Assembly: GCF_001424665.1 (NCBI RefSeq)
Contig: NZ_LMQS01000005.1
Coordinates: 266,875-330,874, forward strand
Length of the DNA: 64,000 nucleotides
Direction: 5' to 3'
Source: Methylophilus sp. Leaf416
GTDB lineage: Bacteria; Pseudomonadota; Gammaproteobacteria; Burkholderiales; Methylophilaceae
The notes beneath the pieces were generated by a model. It had not been told where the DNA came from, did no database searches, and saw nothing but the letters and a program-made list of their open reading frames with translations. Of this stretch, positions 28,632 through 36,755 are shown piece after piece. The first letter of the stretch is position 1, and every line of letters begins with the position of its first letter. A program made the translations under genes and the position numbers.

Positions 28632-29881
28632 CGCATGGCTGCCTCAAAGTGTTTGATAGCGGCCAGCGCACTGACCACTCCATCCTCGTGGAAACCATTC
28701 TTCCAGTAAGCGCCAGCATAGCCTGTGCGATGGTGACCACTGATATCAGCATGCTGTAACTGTGCCTGGGCGCCGGCCAGGGTATAAAGCGGATGGCGGT
28801 ATTGCAGCTTTTTAATCACTTTGGCCGGGTTAATCGCATTGGTGTAGTTAAGCGTCACCAGCAAAGGCTCTGTTGAGCGTATGCCTTGCAGGATATTCAT
28901 ATTGTAAGTGACTTGTACTTTGTCAGTGGGCTGCGCTGCGACGTGATAATTCCAGGCCGCCCACGCCAGTTTGCGCTTGGGCATTAAGCTCGCGTCAGTA
29001 TGTAAAAAAACCGTATTGTCCTGATAGGGAATTGCACCGAGTACTTCAAGTTCACTATCCGTTGCTTCAGTGCCAAGAATGGTTAAGGCTTCGTCACTAT
29101 GGCAGGCAAAAAACACATAATCAAATCGTTGAGGCTGTTTGTTGGTAAACGTAAGCGTGACGCCAGCACTGTCTCTTTCAACGGTTTTTACGGGAGAATT
29201 CAGATGGATACGATCACGATAACCGGCAGTCACTTTTTCAACATAACTTGCTGAACCACCGATAATCGTGCGCCATTGCGGCCTGTCATCGATACTCAAC
29301 ATGCCATGGTGATGAAAGAAGCGCACAAAAAAGCGGGCAGGGAACTGCAACATTTGCTGTGCATCGGTTGACCAGATTGCAGCCCCCATCGGTACTATGT
29401 AGTCACGAATAAACTGTGGCGAGTAACCATTCAGCGATAAATATTCCCCTAACGGAATTTCATTGCCTTCTGCCAGCAAAGCCAAAGATTGTTTGTTGAA
29501 GCGCAGAATATCGCGAATCATACGGTAAAACTTTGGCGATAGCAGGTTACGCCGCTGCGCAAACAGGCTATTAAGAGAAGTGCCATTGTATTCAAGATGC
29601 GTGACTTCATTACGTACGCTAAAGCTCATGTCGCTGTTGCGCCAGGCCACACCTGCTTCAATCAATATGCGTTCGAACTCAGGATAAGTTTTATCGTTAA
29701 ATACAATAAAACCGGTATCAACCGCATGTGTTTCTCCGGCGATTTCTACATGGTGGGTATGGGTGTGGCCGCCAATGTAGTCATTGGCCTCAAACACAGT
29801 GACCTTATGCTGTTTATGCAGGTGATAGGCGAGGGTGTTTCCAGCAATACCACTGCCGATAATGGCAATATTCAAGCCCAT
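28628..29881 (-). CDS. FAD-dependent oxidoreductase (amine oxidase/desaturase-like) of the Cfa cluster
   Basis: The 417-residue flavoprotein starts IAIIGSGIAGNTLAYHL with the acidic end of the second strand VFEANDYIGGHTHTH, then VDTGFIVFNDKTYPEF. This is the pattern of the NAD(P)/FAD-binding proteins that accompany Cfa and DUF1365 in proteobacteria. The C-terminus has GYAGAYWKNGFHEDG. It probably oxidises or desaturates a modified acyl chain (inference). It lies 2 nt from the desaturase gene upstream and overlaps DUF1365 by 4 nt. Confidence 0.85.
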   Translation of the reverse strand: MGLNIAIIGSGIAGNTLAYHLHKQHKVTVFEANDYIGGHTHTHHVEIAGETHAVDTGFIVFNDKTYPEFERILIEAGVAWRNSDMSFSVRNEVTHLEYNGTSLNSLFAQRRNLLSPKFYRMIRDILRFNKQSLALLAEGNEIPLGEYLSLNGYSPQFIRDYIVPMGAAIWSTDAQQMLQFPARFFVRFFHHHGMLSIDDRPQWRTIIGGSASYVEKVTAGYRDRIHLNSPVKTVERDSAGVTLTFTNKQPQRFDYVFFACHSDEALTILGTEATDSELEVLGAIPYQDNTVFLHTDASLMPKRKLAWAAWNYHVAAQPTDKVQVTYNMNILQGIRSTEPLLVTLNYTNAINPAKVIKKLQYRHPLYTLAGAQAQLQHADISGHHRTGYAGAYWKNGFHEDGVVSALAAIKHFEAAMR

Positions 29882-29883
29882 TG

Positions 29884-30825
29884 TTAATCGCCCTTCACAG
29901 CATGCTGGTTGCGTACATCTATGGGTACTTGCTTGAGATTCCAGATCAGACCCAATGCGGCCAACACTTTAAGACCGTAATAGGTAAAGTCTATCTCCCA
30001 CCAGTAAAATCCTTGCTTTACTGAACCAGGATAGTGATGATGGTTGTTATGCCAGCCTTCGCCAAGTGTGAGCAGTGCTAGCAACCAGTTATTACGGCTG
30101 TGGTCGCGAGTGGCATATCTGCGGCTACCCCAGACATGGGCTAATGAGTTAATACAAAACGTGGCGTGATAGAGAACGATAGTAGAAACGACAAACCCCC
30201 AAACCAGCAACTGCCAGCCATTGGTATGCAGTTGCGGGACGTAAACACGAAGCAATTCCCCTAATGCAAAAATAGCGGCCGCGAACCCAATAGGAACGAT
30301 GCTATCAAAACGATCAAGCCAGCATAGCTCGCGAAAACGGGTAAGTTCACGCACCCGATCAAGCTGGGTCTTGAAACTGGCATGACTCAGAAACCAACCC
30401 AAATGGCTCCATAAAAAGCCTTGTTGATAGGGAGAGTGAATATCTTGTGGTTGATCGGCATGCACATGATGGTTGCGGTGATGGGCTGCCCACCACAATG
30501 GTCCACGTTGAACGGCGGTGGCACCAATGAGGGCAAACAGAAACTGCCCTGCGCGAGAAGTTTGAAAAGTTTTATGCGCAAAATAGCGATGATAAAAGCC
30601 GGTAATGGCAAACATGCGTGACACATACATGACCACGGCAAAGACAACCGCAAACGGGCTCCAGCCAACCCAGAATAAAGCCACCAACGCCAGGTGCAAG
30701 GCTACAAATGGCACTACCCGCCACCAGTCGATACTCTCGGCACTGGCATTGGCTGGTGGCTGATAACGCTGGTTATCCAGCCAGCCTACCAGCCTGCCAA
30801 ATAGCCCCCAAATGCGGTAATGCAT
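29884..30825 (-). CDS. Acyl-CoA / acyl-lipid desaturase (delta-9 type)
   Basis: A 313-residue membrane protein with the three histidine boxes of di-iron fatty-acid desaturases: HRYFAHKTF, HHRNHHVHAD and EGWHNNHHHYPG. About four membrane segments flank them. It introduces a cis double bond into saturated acyl chains with oxygen and reduced electron carrier, giving substrates for the Cfa-type enzymes in the same operon. It is 33 nt downstream of the lipocalin gene and 2 nt upstream of the FAD oxidoreductase gene. Confidence 0.92.
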   Translation of the reverse strand: MHYRIWGLFGRLVGWLDNQRYQPPANASAESIDWWRVVPFVALHLALVALFWVGWSPFAVVFAVVMYVSRMFAITGFYHRYFAHKTFQTSRAGQFLFALIGATAVQRGPLWWAAHHRNHHVHADQPQDIHSPYQQGFLWSHLGWFLSHASFKTQLDRVRELTRFRELCWLDRFDSIVPIGFAAAIFALGELLRVYVPQLHTNGWQLLVWGFVVSTIVLYHATFCINSLAHVWGSRRYATRDHSRNNWLLALLTLGEGWHNNHHHYPGSVKQGFYWWEIDFTYYGLKVLAALGLIWNLKQVPIDVRNQHAVKGD

Positions 30826-30858
30826 GTCACTTCCTTTTAAATAGCAAGCTTGATTAAA

Positions 30859-31422
30859 TTACAGGGGCGGTTTTGATGGTGCTTTTGCATTCAGGTGCGG
30901 GAAAATTTCCAGCTTGTTGATGTCATATCCCAACGCTTTGATTTTTGCCACCAGTTCGTTATAAGTCGCCTGATCTATCGCTGGCTTACGTGACATTAGC
31001 CAAACGTAATCGCGTTTGTTTCTGGCAACAATGGTGTGCTGGTAGTCATCACTTAAATAAGTAATCAGGTATTCGGATTTGAAGGGCCACAGAAACTGCA
31101 TTTTCCACTCAGCATTGCCACTATCCGGCACCACAAAACCTGTCGGATGATAAACCTTAAGCTTGCCATCAAACCCACCCTGGTTGTACGTAAAGGTAGT
31201 CGCAATAGTGCCATCCGGATTTTTTTCATAATGCTCGACCGGGTTATAGGGATCACGCTCCATAAAAGTGGGGATCGCCGCAATCACATACCAGTCACCC
31301 ATAAAGCGATCAACATCGACTTTCTCGACCGTTTTGACCGGTGGTAAATTTTGACAAGCACTCAGTCCGAATATACTCATTATACAAATCACTTTAATTA
31401 AATTTTTTAACATATTGATCAA
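30859..31422 (-). CDS. Lipocalin family lipoprotein (Blc-like)
   Basis: The 187-residue product has a lipoprotein signal with lipobox LSAC (Cys about 23) and the lipocalin first motif FMGDWYVIAAIP. YLITYLSDDYQHTIVARNKRDYVWLMSRKP follows in shorter pieces matching the Blc barrel end. Bacterial lipocalins bind fatty acids or lysophospholipids at the outer membrane. Here the position between desaturase and other lipid genes supports a role in carrying or repairing the modified lipids. The +2 residue after Cys is Gln, consistent with outer-membrane sorting. Confidence 0.9.
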   Translation of the reverse strand: MINMLKNLIKVICIMSIFGLSACQNLPPVKTVEKVDVDRFMGDWYVIAAIPTFMERDPYNPVEHYEKNPDGTIATTFTYNQGGFDGKLKVYHPTGFVVPDSGNAEWKMQFLWPFKSEYLITYLSDDYQHTIVARNKRDYVWLMSRKPAIDQATYNELVAKIKALGYDINKLEIFPHLNAKAPSKPPL

Positions 31423-31430
31423 ATAGCCTT

Positions 31431-32090
31431 TTAGACTAGTTTATAAACGATTTTGTAACCCTCTGGCGTAATGGATTCAAGAGCAACCCACGCTTGTTGC
31501 TGGTCATACCAGAGTGTAATCTTTAACTTATCCTTGCCATTCAGGCGACCATTCAGGCGATATTGACGGGTCTGTGTGCTTTGGCCTTTAACCATAATTG
31601 TTTTAGGACCTTCATCCGTTACCGTCACATCCAGATATTCAGCATTTTGCGGATTAAGCAGTCGCGGCTGTTTGAGGATTTCAGGGTTCCAGTAAGCAAA
31701 AGTCATGGTGCATGCGGGTAAAGTTTGCTGGTCAGAGTTTTTCGCGCTGTGTTTATCGACCACAAATTGTTTGTCTTGCAGCTGCCCATTTACGTCTGTG
31801 ACGACTTTATTTTCTTCGGTGTGCGCCTTTAAACTGTTCAGGCATGCACCTTGCCATGTTTCATCTGCCTGATGTGTGTAGCGATACGCGTTAATAAATA
31901 ACACTTTTACATTGAAATCAGCACGGCTTTGCAACTGGTTGTTATTAAACGCAAAGGTATGGGTACCAATTTTTTGTTTATCCAGCCAAACCTCAAACGT
32001 CCAGTCTTTCGCTTGGGCGGTCGACAACATACCTAGACTTAAGGCAGTAAAAGCCAAAAACTGTTTTGCTTTATTAATCAAATTGATCAC
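31431..32090 (-). CDS. Secreted DUF6134/DUF3108-like protein of unknown function
   Basis: About 219 residues if started at GTG 32090, which gives a proper signal peptide ending MLSTAQA before KDWTFEVWLDKQKIGTH. The frame is open further upstream to 32153, but that would overlap the neighbouring gene and bury the signal. The mature part is beta-rich (TFEVWLDKQ, FNVKVLFINAYRY) with no catalytic motif. Similar periplasmic proteins appear in light- or stress-induced lipid clusters. It probably acts in the periplasm on envelope lipids, an inference from neighbours only. Confidence 0.65.
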   Translation of the reverse strand: MINLINKAKQFLAFTALSLGMLSTAQAKDWTFEVWLDKQKIGTHTFAFNNNQLQSRADFNVKVLFINAYRYTHQADETWQGACLNSLKAHTEENKVVTDVNGQLQDKQFVVDKHSAKNSDQQTLPACTMTFAYWNPEILKQPRLLNPQNAEYLDVTVTDEGPKTIMVKGQSTQTRQYRLNGRLNGKDKLKITLWYDQQQAWVALESITPEGYKIVYKLV

Positions 32091-32094
32091 GCAT

Positions 32095-32856
32095 CTACTC
32101 GCTTTTTGGAATGCCAGGAATAAAAGCATTGGTATTTTTGACGTAAGCAGCATAACCGGGACGGCGGCTATGGATAGTTTTCTCCATCAAGCTGACACCA
32201 CTCACTTTCAATAGTAATAAGGTCATGATGATGGGCGATAGCCATACCCAGGGATTGCCGGTAGCGGCGCCAAATAAAGCGAAACCCCACCAGATCAGGC
32301 TCTCACCAAAGTAATTGGGGTGGCGGCTGTAGCGCCAAAGGCCGGTGTTTAATACGGCATTTTCGTTTTCAGCTTGATTGCGGAAGCGCATTAACTGGAT
32401 ATCAGCCACGACTTCCCAGTAAAAACCAATCAAAAACAACGCAACACCGGCGTAATCCAACCAGAGTAAAGGTGCTTGATCATGGATGGCAGCATATAAA
32501 GGATAAGAAATGATCCAGGCCAGCACTGCCTGAAATGCAAAAATGATATAAACGCTTTTAAACCAGAAGTGTGGTTCGTTATTTTTACGGATAGTTTCAT
32601 AGCGGTGGTCTTCCTTGCCCCAGTTGCGCCAGGTAAGAAAGATACTCAATCTAAGTGACCACAATGTGACTGCTGCCAATACCAGGCAGGCGCGCAAAGA
32701 TAGATCATAGGTAAAGATGGCAGTAATAAAGGCGGTGATTGCCATAAACAGGCTCCACATACTGTCGACATGGCTGTAATGGCGGGTAGCGAAGCTTAAA
32801 AGCCAGCCGCTCAGGGCAAACATCAAAATCGCAATCAATGCATAAAAGTAGATCAT
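32095..32856 (-). CDS. DUF1295 family membrane protein (steroid 5-alpha-reductase-like)
   Basis: About 253 residues from ATG 32856, which overlaps the upstream DUF2878 stop by 4 nt; a longer in-frame start at 32943 lies inside that gene. Six to seven hydrophobic segments and the C-terminal motif GLWRYSRHPNYFGES...WWGFALFG mark the DUF1295/isoprenylcysteine-methyltransferase-like superfamily, whose RHPNY region binds NADPH or SAM. A reductase or methyltransferase acting on a lipid is inferred. Its repeated association with Cfa/DUF2878 genes supports a joint pathway. Confidence 0.85.
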   Translation of the reverse strand: MIYFYALIAILMFALSGWLLSFATRHYSHVDSMWSLFMAITAFITAIFTYDLSLRACLVLAAVTLWSLRLSIFLTWRNWGKEDHRYETIRKNNEPHFWFKSVYIIFAFQAVLAWIISYPLYAAIHDQAPLLWLDYAGVALFLIGFYWEVVADIQLMRFRNQAENENAVLNTGLWRYSRHPNYFGESLIWWGFALFGAATGNPWVWLSPIIMTLLLLKVSGVSLMEKTIHSRRPGYAAYVKNTNAFIPGIPKSE

Positions 32857-33389
32857 GCGGGTTTCCCGAGAATGGTTTGAGAGAACTGCCGGCGTATCCA
32901 AAACATTAATGGCATGGCGATTGCCCATTCCAGCGCTACCCACGCCAGGCTAAGCGTGGGATGGGGCAGGTGTATCACCTGTAATTTTGCGGAGCCAAGA
33001 TAAGCCAGAGGGCCAAAAATGCCACCCAGTATTGCTGCAAGCATAGGTTTAGGCTGTAACCAGCGCATGCTGACGTTTAAGGTACAGGCAAATGCCAGCC
33101 ATAATGCAATCATCCAGAGTGGAATATAACTTGTCCAGAATTCCGGGTATTCAAAACTGATCAATCCCATGTAATAGCCTATCTGGTCAAGCAAGCAGCC
33201 AATCAAAGCGGTGATGATGAGCGGTAAAGCTTGCTGCCAGCCTTCAACCCACTCTAAATGGGCTAGAGTAAAAATGATGACCAGCAGGAAAACAGCAAAA
33301 CCCAATCCTGGTTTAGCTGATAGCACACACGCCCACCAAAGAATTTGGAACGAGATAAAATTAAATATAATCAATTTATTAGAGTTCAT
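32853..33389 (-). CDS. DUF2878 family membrane protein
   Basis: A 178-residue hydrophobic protein with about six membrane segments (for example FQILWWACVLSAKPGLGFAVF and LGWVEGWQQALPLII-like stretches) and the pattern of DUF2878, a family of unknown function that travels with DUF1295 and Cfa genes. It follows the first Cfa-like gene of the cluster by 17 nt and overlaps DUF1295 by 4 nt. No catalytic residues are evident. Confidence 0.8.
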   Translation of the reverse strand: MNSNKLIIFNFISFQILWWACVLSAKPGLGFAVFLLVIIFTLAHLEWVEGWQQALPLIITALIGCLLDQIGYYMGLISFEYPEFWTSYIPLWMIALWLAFACTLNVSMRWLQPKPMLAAILGGIFGPLAYLGSAKLQVIHLPHPTLSLAWVALEWAIAMPLMFWIRRQFSQTILGKPA

Positions 33390-33406
33390 ATTTAATGTTT
33401 AACTTC

Positions 33407-34513
33407 TCATTTTTTCGAGAACAAATAATGACTTACCCACCAGGTTTGTCCTTGGTTATAGCCGAATAGCTCGGCACATGCCATATAGAATATTCGCCAG
33501 CGCTGCCGCCACAGTTCAGCGTCATCTGTACCATATATAGATTGCAGCACCGGGGTAAGCAAAGCATGATTTTGGTCCATATTTTCCAGCCATGCATTGG
33601 CAGTTTTTTCGTAGTGAGTGCCGTCCCAGCGCCATTTTTCGATGATTTTCAAATCATCCTGGAAATATAGTGGCAGATCGTCACTGGGCATCATGCCGCC
33701 ACTAAAAAAATACTGACTCATCCAGTCATCATCCGCCTTGACATCAAATGTATAAGGCACGTGACGATGCACAAAAATATGCTTGAAAAACAATCCATCA
33801 GACTTTAACCAGCGCGCTACTTTGGCATATAAAACCTGGTAATTCCGCATGTGCTCGAACATCTCTACCGATACTATGCGGTCAAACGTTTGATCGGTAT
33901 CGAACACATTCATATCCGCGGTAATGATGTTGATATTAGAAAGCCCACGCAGGTTGGCCTGCTGCAAAATATATTCCCGCTGTGAGGCGGAATTAGAAAC
34001 ACCAGTGATTCGGGCATTCGGGTAATGACTGGCCATCCAGAACGTTAATGAACCCCACCCGCAGCCTAATTCCAATATCTGTTGACCATCTTGTAGCAGT
34101 GCATGCGCACAGGTCTGTGAAAGTGCTAATTGCTCTGCTTCATCCAAAGTTTTTGTTTCAGGTGACCAGTAGCAACTGCTGTATTTACGATTAACGCCCA
34201 GGCAATAGTTATAAAATATGGCGGGGACTTCGTAATGCTGCGCATTTGCCTTTTCCGGTAGGGGAGCAATCTCAGAACTTTGCATCTGCTCTATAAATTT
34301 GATAAGTGCAGATTGCGCGCGTTCGCAATTTTCTTCATTGATTTCAATTAACCTGTCCTTGCATAGCTTTTGTATTCCTTTCCGGATAAGTGCATCAGGT
34401 ATCAGGCCTTTTTCGGCAAGTTTTAGCGCTGCAGTTGCAATTGAACTCATATTTATTATCGCACTAACTATTTCGTTGTTGTTAAGTCCATCATAAACTG
34501 AGTTTAGTTTCAT
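33407..34513 (-). CDS. Cfa-like SAM-dependent methyltransferase (first gene of lipid cluster)
   Basis: The 368-residue product has YNYCLGVNRKYSSCYW, SAM motif I ILELGCGWGSLTFWMA, TGVSNSASQREYI and the SVEMFEHMRNY motif. It belongs to the cyclopropane-fatty-acid-synthase superfamily but is shorter than the second copy at 26.5 kb and has a different N-terminal helical domain. It resembles methyltransferases that methylate unsaturated acyl chains. Being first in the operon, with nine genes reading away from it, it and the desaturase may produce the substrate for later steps (inference). Confidence 0.85.
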   Translation of the reverse strand: MKLNSVYDGLNNNEIVSAIINMSSIATAALKLAEKGLIPDALIRKGIQKLCKDRLIEINEENCERAQSALIKFIEQMQSSEIAPLPEKANAQHYEVPAIFYNYCLGVNRKYSSCYWSPETKTLDEAEQLALSQTCAHALLQDGQQILELGCGWGSLTFWMASHYPNARITGVSNSASQREYILQQANLRGLSNINIITADMNVFDTDQTFDRIVSVEMFEHMRNYQVLYAKVARWLKSDGLFFKHIFVHRHVPYTFDVKADDDWMSQYFFSGGMMPSDDLPLYFQDDLKIIEKWRWDGTHYEKTANAWLENMDQNHALLTPVLQSIYGTDDAELWRQRWRIFYMACAELFGYNQGQTWWVSHYLFSKK

Positions 34514-34631
34514 CGTGCAAAAAATTTTTAAATGGCCGCCTTGGGGTAGTGGCGTTTACTTGGAGACTTAACTGTTTCAAGTTTATATTTAACATGTATA
34601 CTAATCTGTATAGTTTACTAGATATTTTGAG

Positions 34632-36431
34632 ATGAAACCCTCTATGACGCGTACACTTTTTCGTTATTTAAGCTTGGCATCTATCACAGCCTTAATGGCT
34701 TGCACACAAGTTTCCAAGCCGACTTCAAGCAATACCGGCAATGTAGATTGGCCAAGTTATGGCTTAGATCTGAAGTCGCAGCGGTTTTCAAATCTGTCAC
34801 AAATAAATCAGCATAATGTCTCAACATTAAAAACAGCCTGGAAAGTGGAAACTGGCGTCAAAGCGACATTCCAGGCCACACCCATCGTGGTGAATGGCAT
34901 CATGTATGTCAGCCTGCCTTTTAATCATGTATTGGCGCTAGATGCAGCAACGGGTAAACAACTCTGGAAATATTCGCATGATCGCAAAGCAGATTGGGCC
35001 ATGTGTTGCGGACCTGCCAATCGCGGCGTCGCAGTGGCTCAAGACAAGGTATATATTGGTACCGTAGATGCAAGATTAATCGCGCTAGATGCTAAAACCG
35101 GACAAAAACTTTGGGATATTGATGTAGCAGCCAGCCAGGTGACTACAGAGCAGCAAGGTACATTAAATAGCAGCGACCCTAATAAAACCCGAAAAATCAC
35201 TGGTGGCACCGGCGTAGGCATTGCCATGGCGCCGGTCGTGTTTAACAACAAGGTCATCATCGGCATTACCGGCGTAGGTTATGGATTACATATTGATAAT
35301 CCTCGCAGCGATGCGCCATTGGGTGCCGTGATTGGCGTCACTGGGCGCTATGGTCGTCCTGGCTTTCTGGCTGCATTTGATGCGAACGATGGGCATCGTG
35401 TCTGGCAGTTTGATACTATCCCGACCAAAGGATGGGAAGGCAACTTTACGACGCAAACCTCTGATGGCAGCCATTTTGAACGTGATGTTGCAGAAGAGAA
35501 AGCGGCGCTTAAAACATATCCTGATGCTGCCACTTTTGGTGGAGGATCAGCGTGGAGCACGCCTGCCATTGATGCCAATACCAATACCTTGTATTTCGGA
35601 ACCGGCAATCCATCGCCGCAAATGAATGATGTTTCAAGACCCGGAGATAATTTATATACCGTCTCATTGGTCGCACTGGATACCGAGACCGGTAAATATA
35701 AGTGGCATTATCAGCAAGTGCCACATGACTTGTGGGGATACGATTTAGCAAGCCCGCCTGTCCTGTTTCAATACAATCATCATGGCAAAAATATTGCTGC
35801 TGTGGGGCAAGCCAGCAAAACAGGATGGTTCTATATTCATGATCGGGTCACTGGTGAATTTTTAGCCAAATCGGAAGCGTTTGTGCCGCAACATAACCTG
35901 TTTAAAAAACCTAGCATAGAAGGGACAGTCGTTTATCCTGGGATACTTGGCGGTTCAAACTGGTCGCCTGCCAGCGTAGATGAGCAACAACAAAAAGTGT
36001 TCGTCGCTGCTATGCATAGCCCGATCAAGTACACCATCCATGAAACAGATAACGATGATGGCAAGCATTCTATGCGCTATACATCCAGCGAACCTACCGA
36101 TGATGCGCGTTGGGGTTTGTTAAGCGCGATTGATTTGAATTCCGGAAAAATCGCCTGGCAGCAAAAAACGGCACAACCCCTGGTAGGCGGCGTGTTATCG
36201 ACAGCAGGGGGCTTGTTATTTTCAGGTGAAGGCAATGGCATGTTTACAGCTTATGCCAGCCAAACAGGTAAACCCTTATGGCATTATCAATCGGAATATG
36301 GTGTGAATGCGCCACCTATTACTTACCAGGTAAATGGCGAGCAATATATTGCAGTCGTAAGCGGCGGTAACTCATTATTTGGTTTTAAACAAGGCGATAG
36401 CGTTCTCACATTTAAGCTGCCAAAACCTTAG
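34632..36431 (+). CDS. PQQ-dependent dehydrogenase, lipoprotein type
   Basis: The 599-residue beta-propeller quinoprotein has a lipoprotein signal (lipobox LMAC, Cys 24) and the usual adjacent Cys pair (residues 125-126, WAMCCGPANRG). Tryptophan-docking repeats are present (DAATGKQLWKY, DAKTGQKLWDI, DLNSGKIAWQQ). The active-site segment reads PHDLWGYDLASPP (residues 364-376). In methanol, ethanol and glucose dehydrogenases the residue after that Trp is normally the catalytic Asp; here it is Gly 369, with Asp 371 kept. The substrate is therefore uncertain, and I do not call it MxaF or XoxF. No c-type haem motif is seen. It is probably anchored in the outer or inner membrane facing the periplasm. 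Confidence 0.8.
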   Translation: MKPSMTRTLFRYLSLASITALMACTQVSKPTSSNTGNVDWPSYGLDLKSQRFSNLSQINQHNVSTLKTAWKVETGVKATFQATPIVVNGIMYVSLPFNHVLALDAATGKQLWKYSHDRKADWAMCCGPANRGVAVAQDKVYIGTVDARLIALDAKTGQKLWDIDVAASQVTTEQQGTLNSSDPNKTRKITGGTGVGIAMAPVVFNNKVIIGITGVGYGLHIDNPRSDAPLGAVIGVTGRYGRPGFLAAFDANDGHRVWQFDTIPTKGWEGNFTTQTSDGSHFERDVAEEKAALKTYPDAATFGGGSAWSTPAIDANTNTLYFGTGNPSPQMNDVSRPGDNLYTVSLVALDTETGKYKWHYQQVPHDLWGYDLASPPVLFQYNHHGKNIAAVGQASKTGWFYIHDRVTGEFLAKSEAFVPQHNLFKKPSIEGTVVYPGILGGSNWSPASVDEQQQKVFVAAMHSPIKYTIHETDNDDGKHSMRYTSSEPTDDARWGLLSAIDLNSGKIAWQQKTAQPLVGGVLSTAGGLLFSGEGNGMFTAYASQTGKPLWHYQSEYGVNAPPITYQVNGEQYIAVVSGGNSLFGFKQGDSVLTFKLPKP

Positions 36432-36533
36432 ACATATTTTTAACTTAAAGCCAGAGAAGCCAATATTAAACACGGTAATAAGAAACGATTTTCAATCAGT
36501 TATTGTAATAATTAATTTAAGTAAAAATAATAA

Positions 36534-36562
36534 TTGACATGTAAATACACTACGAATAGATT
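36534..36562 (+). promoter_or_regulatory. Sigma-70-type promoter of the hybrid-kinase operon
   Basis: TTGACA (36534-36539), a 17-nt spacer and TAGATT (36557-36562). The predicted start near 36569 leaves a leader of about 187 nt before the kinase ATG. Confidence 0.6.
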
Positions 36563-36581
36563 AGCGTAAATATGTATTTAC
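36541..36581 (+). promoter_or_regulatory. Operator-like repeats around the promoter
   Basis: GTAAATATGTATTTAC (36566-36581) is a 7+2+7 palindrome lying on the predicted transcription start. A matching half-site GTAAATACA sits in the promoter spacer (36541-36549). The geometry suggests a dimeric repressor covering the promoter. The protein is not identifiable from the sequence. Confidence 0.45.
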
Positions 36582-36755
36582 TTACTGCTTCTGAGCACTT
36601 GATTGCCCATGCAAAAAAATGCTCGATTATTTTTTTAAATCAAAAACTTACAAATAGTAAATGATGGTTGAACGTTGTCGAACCATAAACGTCAAACATC
36701 GACTTAAAAGCAATACAGACTTATCCTTGAAATTAAAAAAAAGATAGGAATCGCA

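Larger units (their letters stand above)
36432..36755 (+). other. 324-nt intergenic region before the signalling operon
   Basis: No gene is visible. It contains a good sigma-70 promoter (36534-36562) and a palindromic operator-like sequence overlapping its start site (36566-36581), both listed separately. An imperfect dyad GGTTGA...TCGAACC lies near 36667-36685. The region is AT-rich. Confidence 0.5.

Noticed and set aside
34632..36431. Methanol dehydrogenase MxaF or XoxF
   Set aside because: The active-site motif is WGYD, not WDYA or WDYD; the protein is a lipoprotein; and no mxa/xox partner genes (cytochrome, MxaJ) lie nearby.
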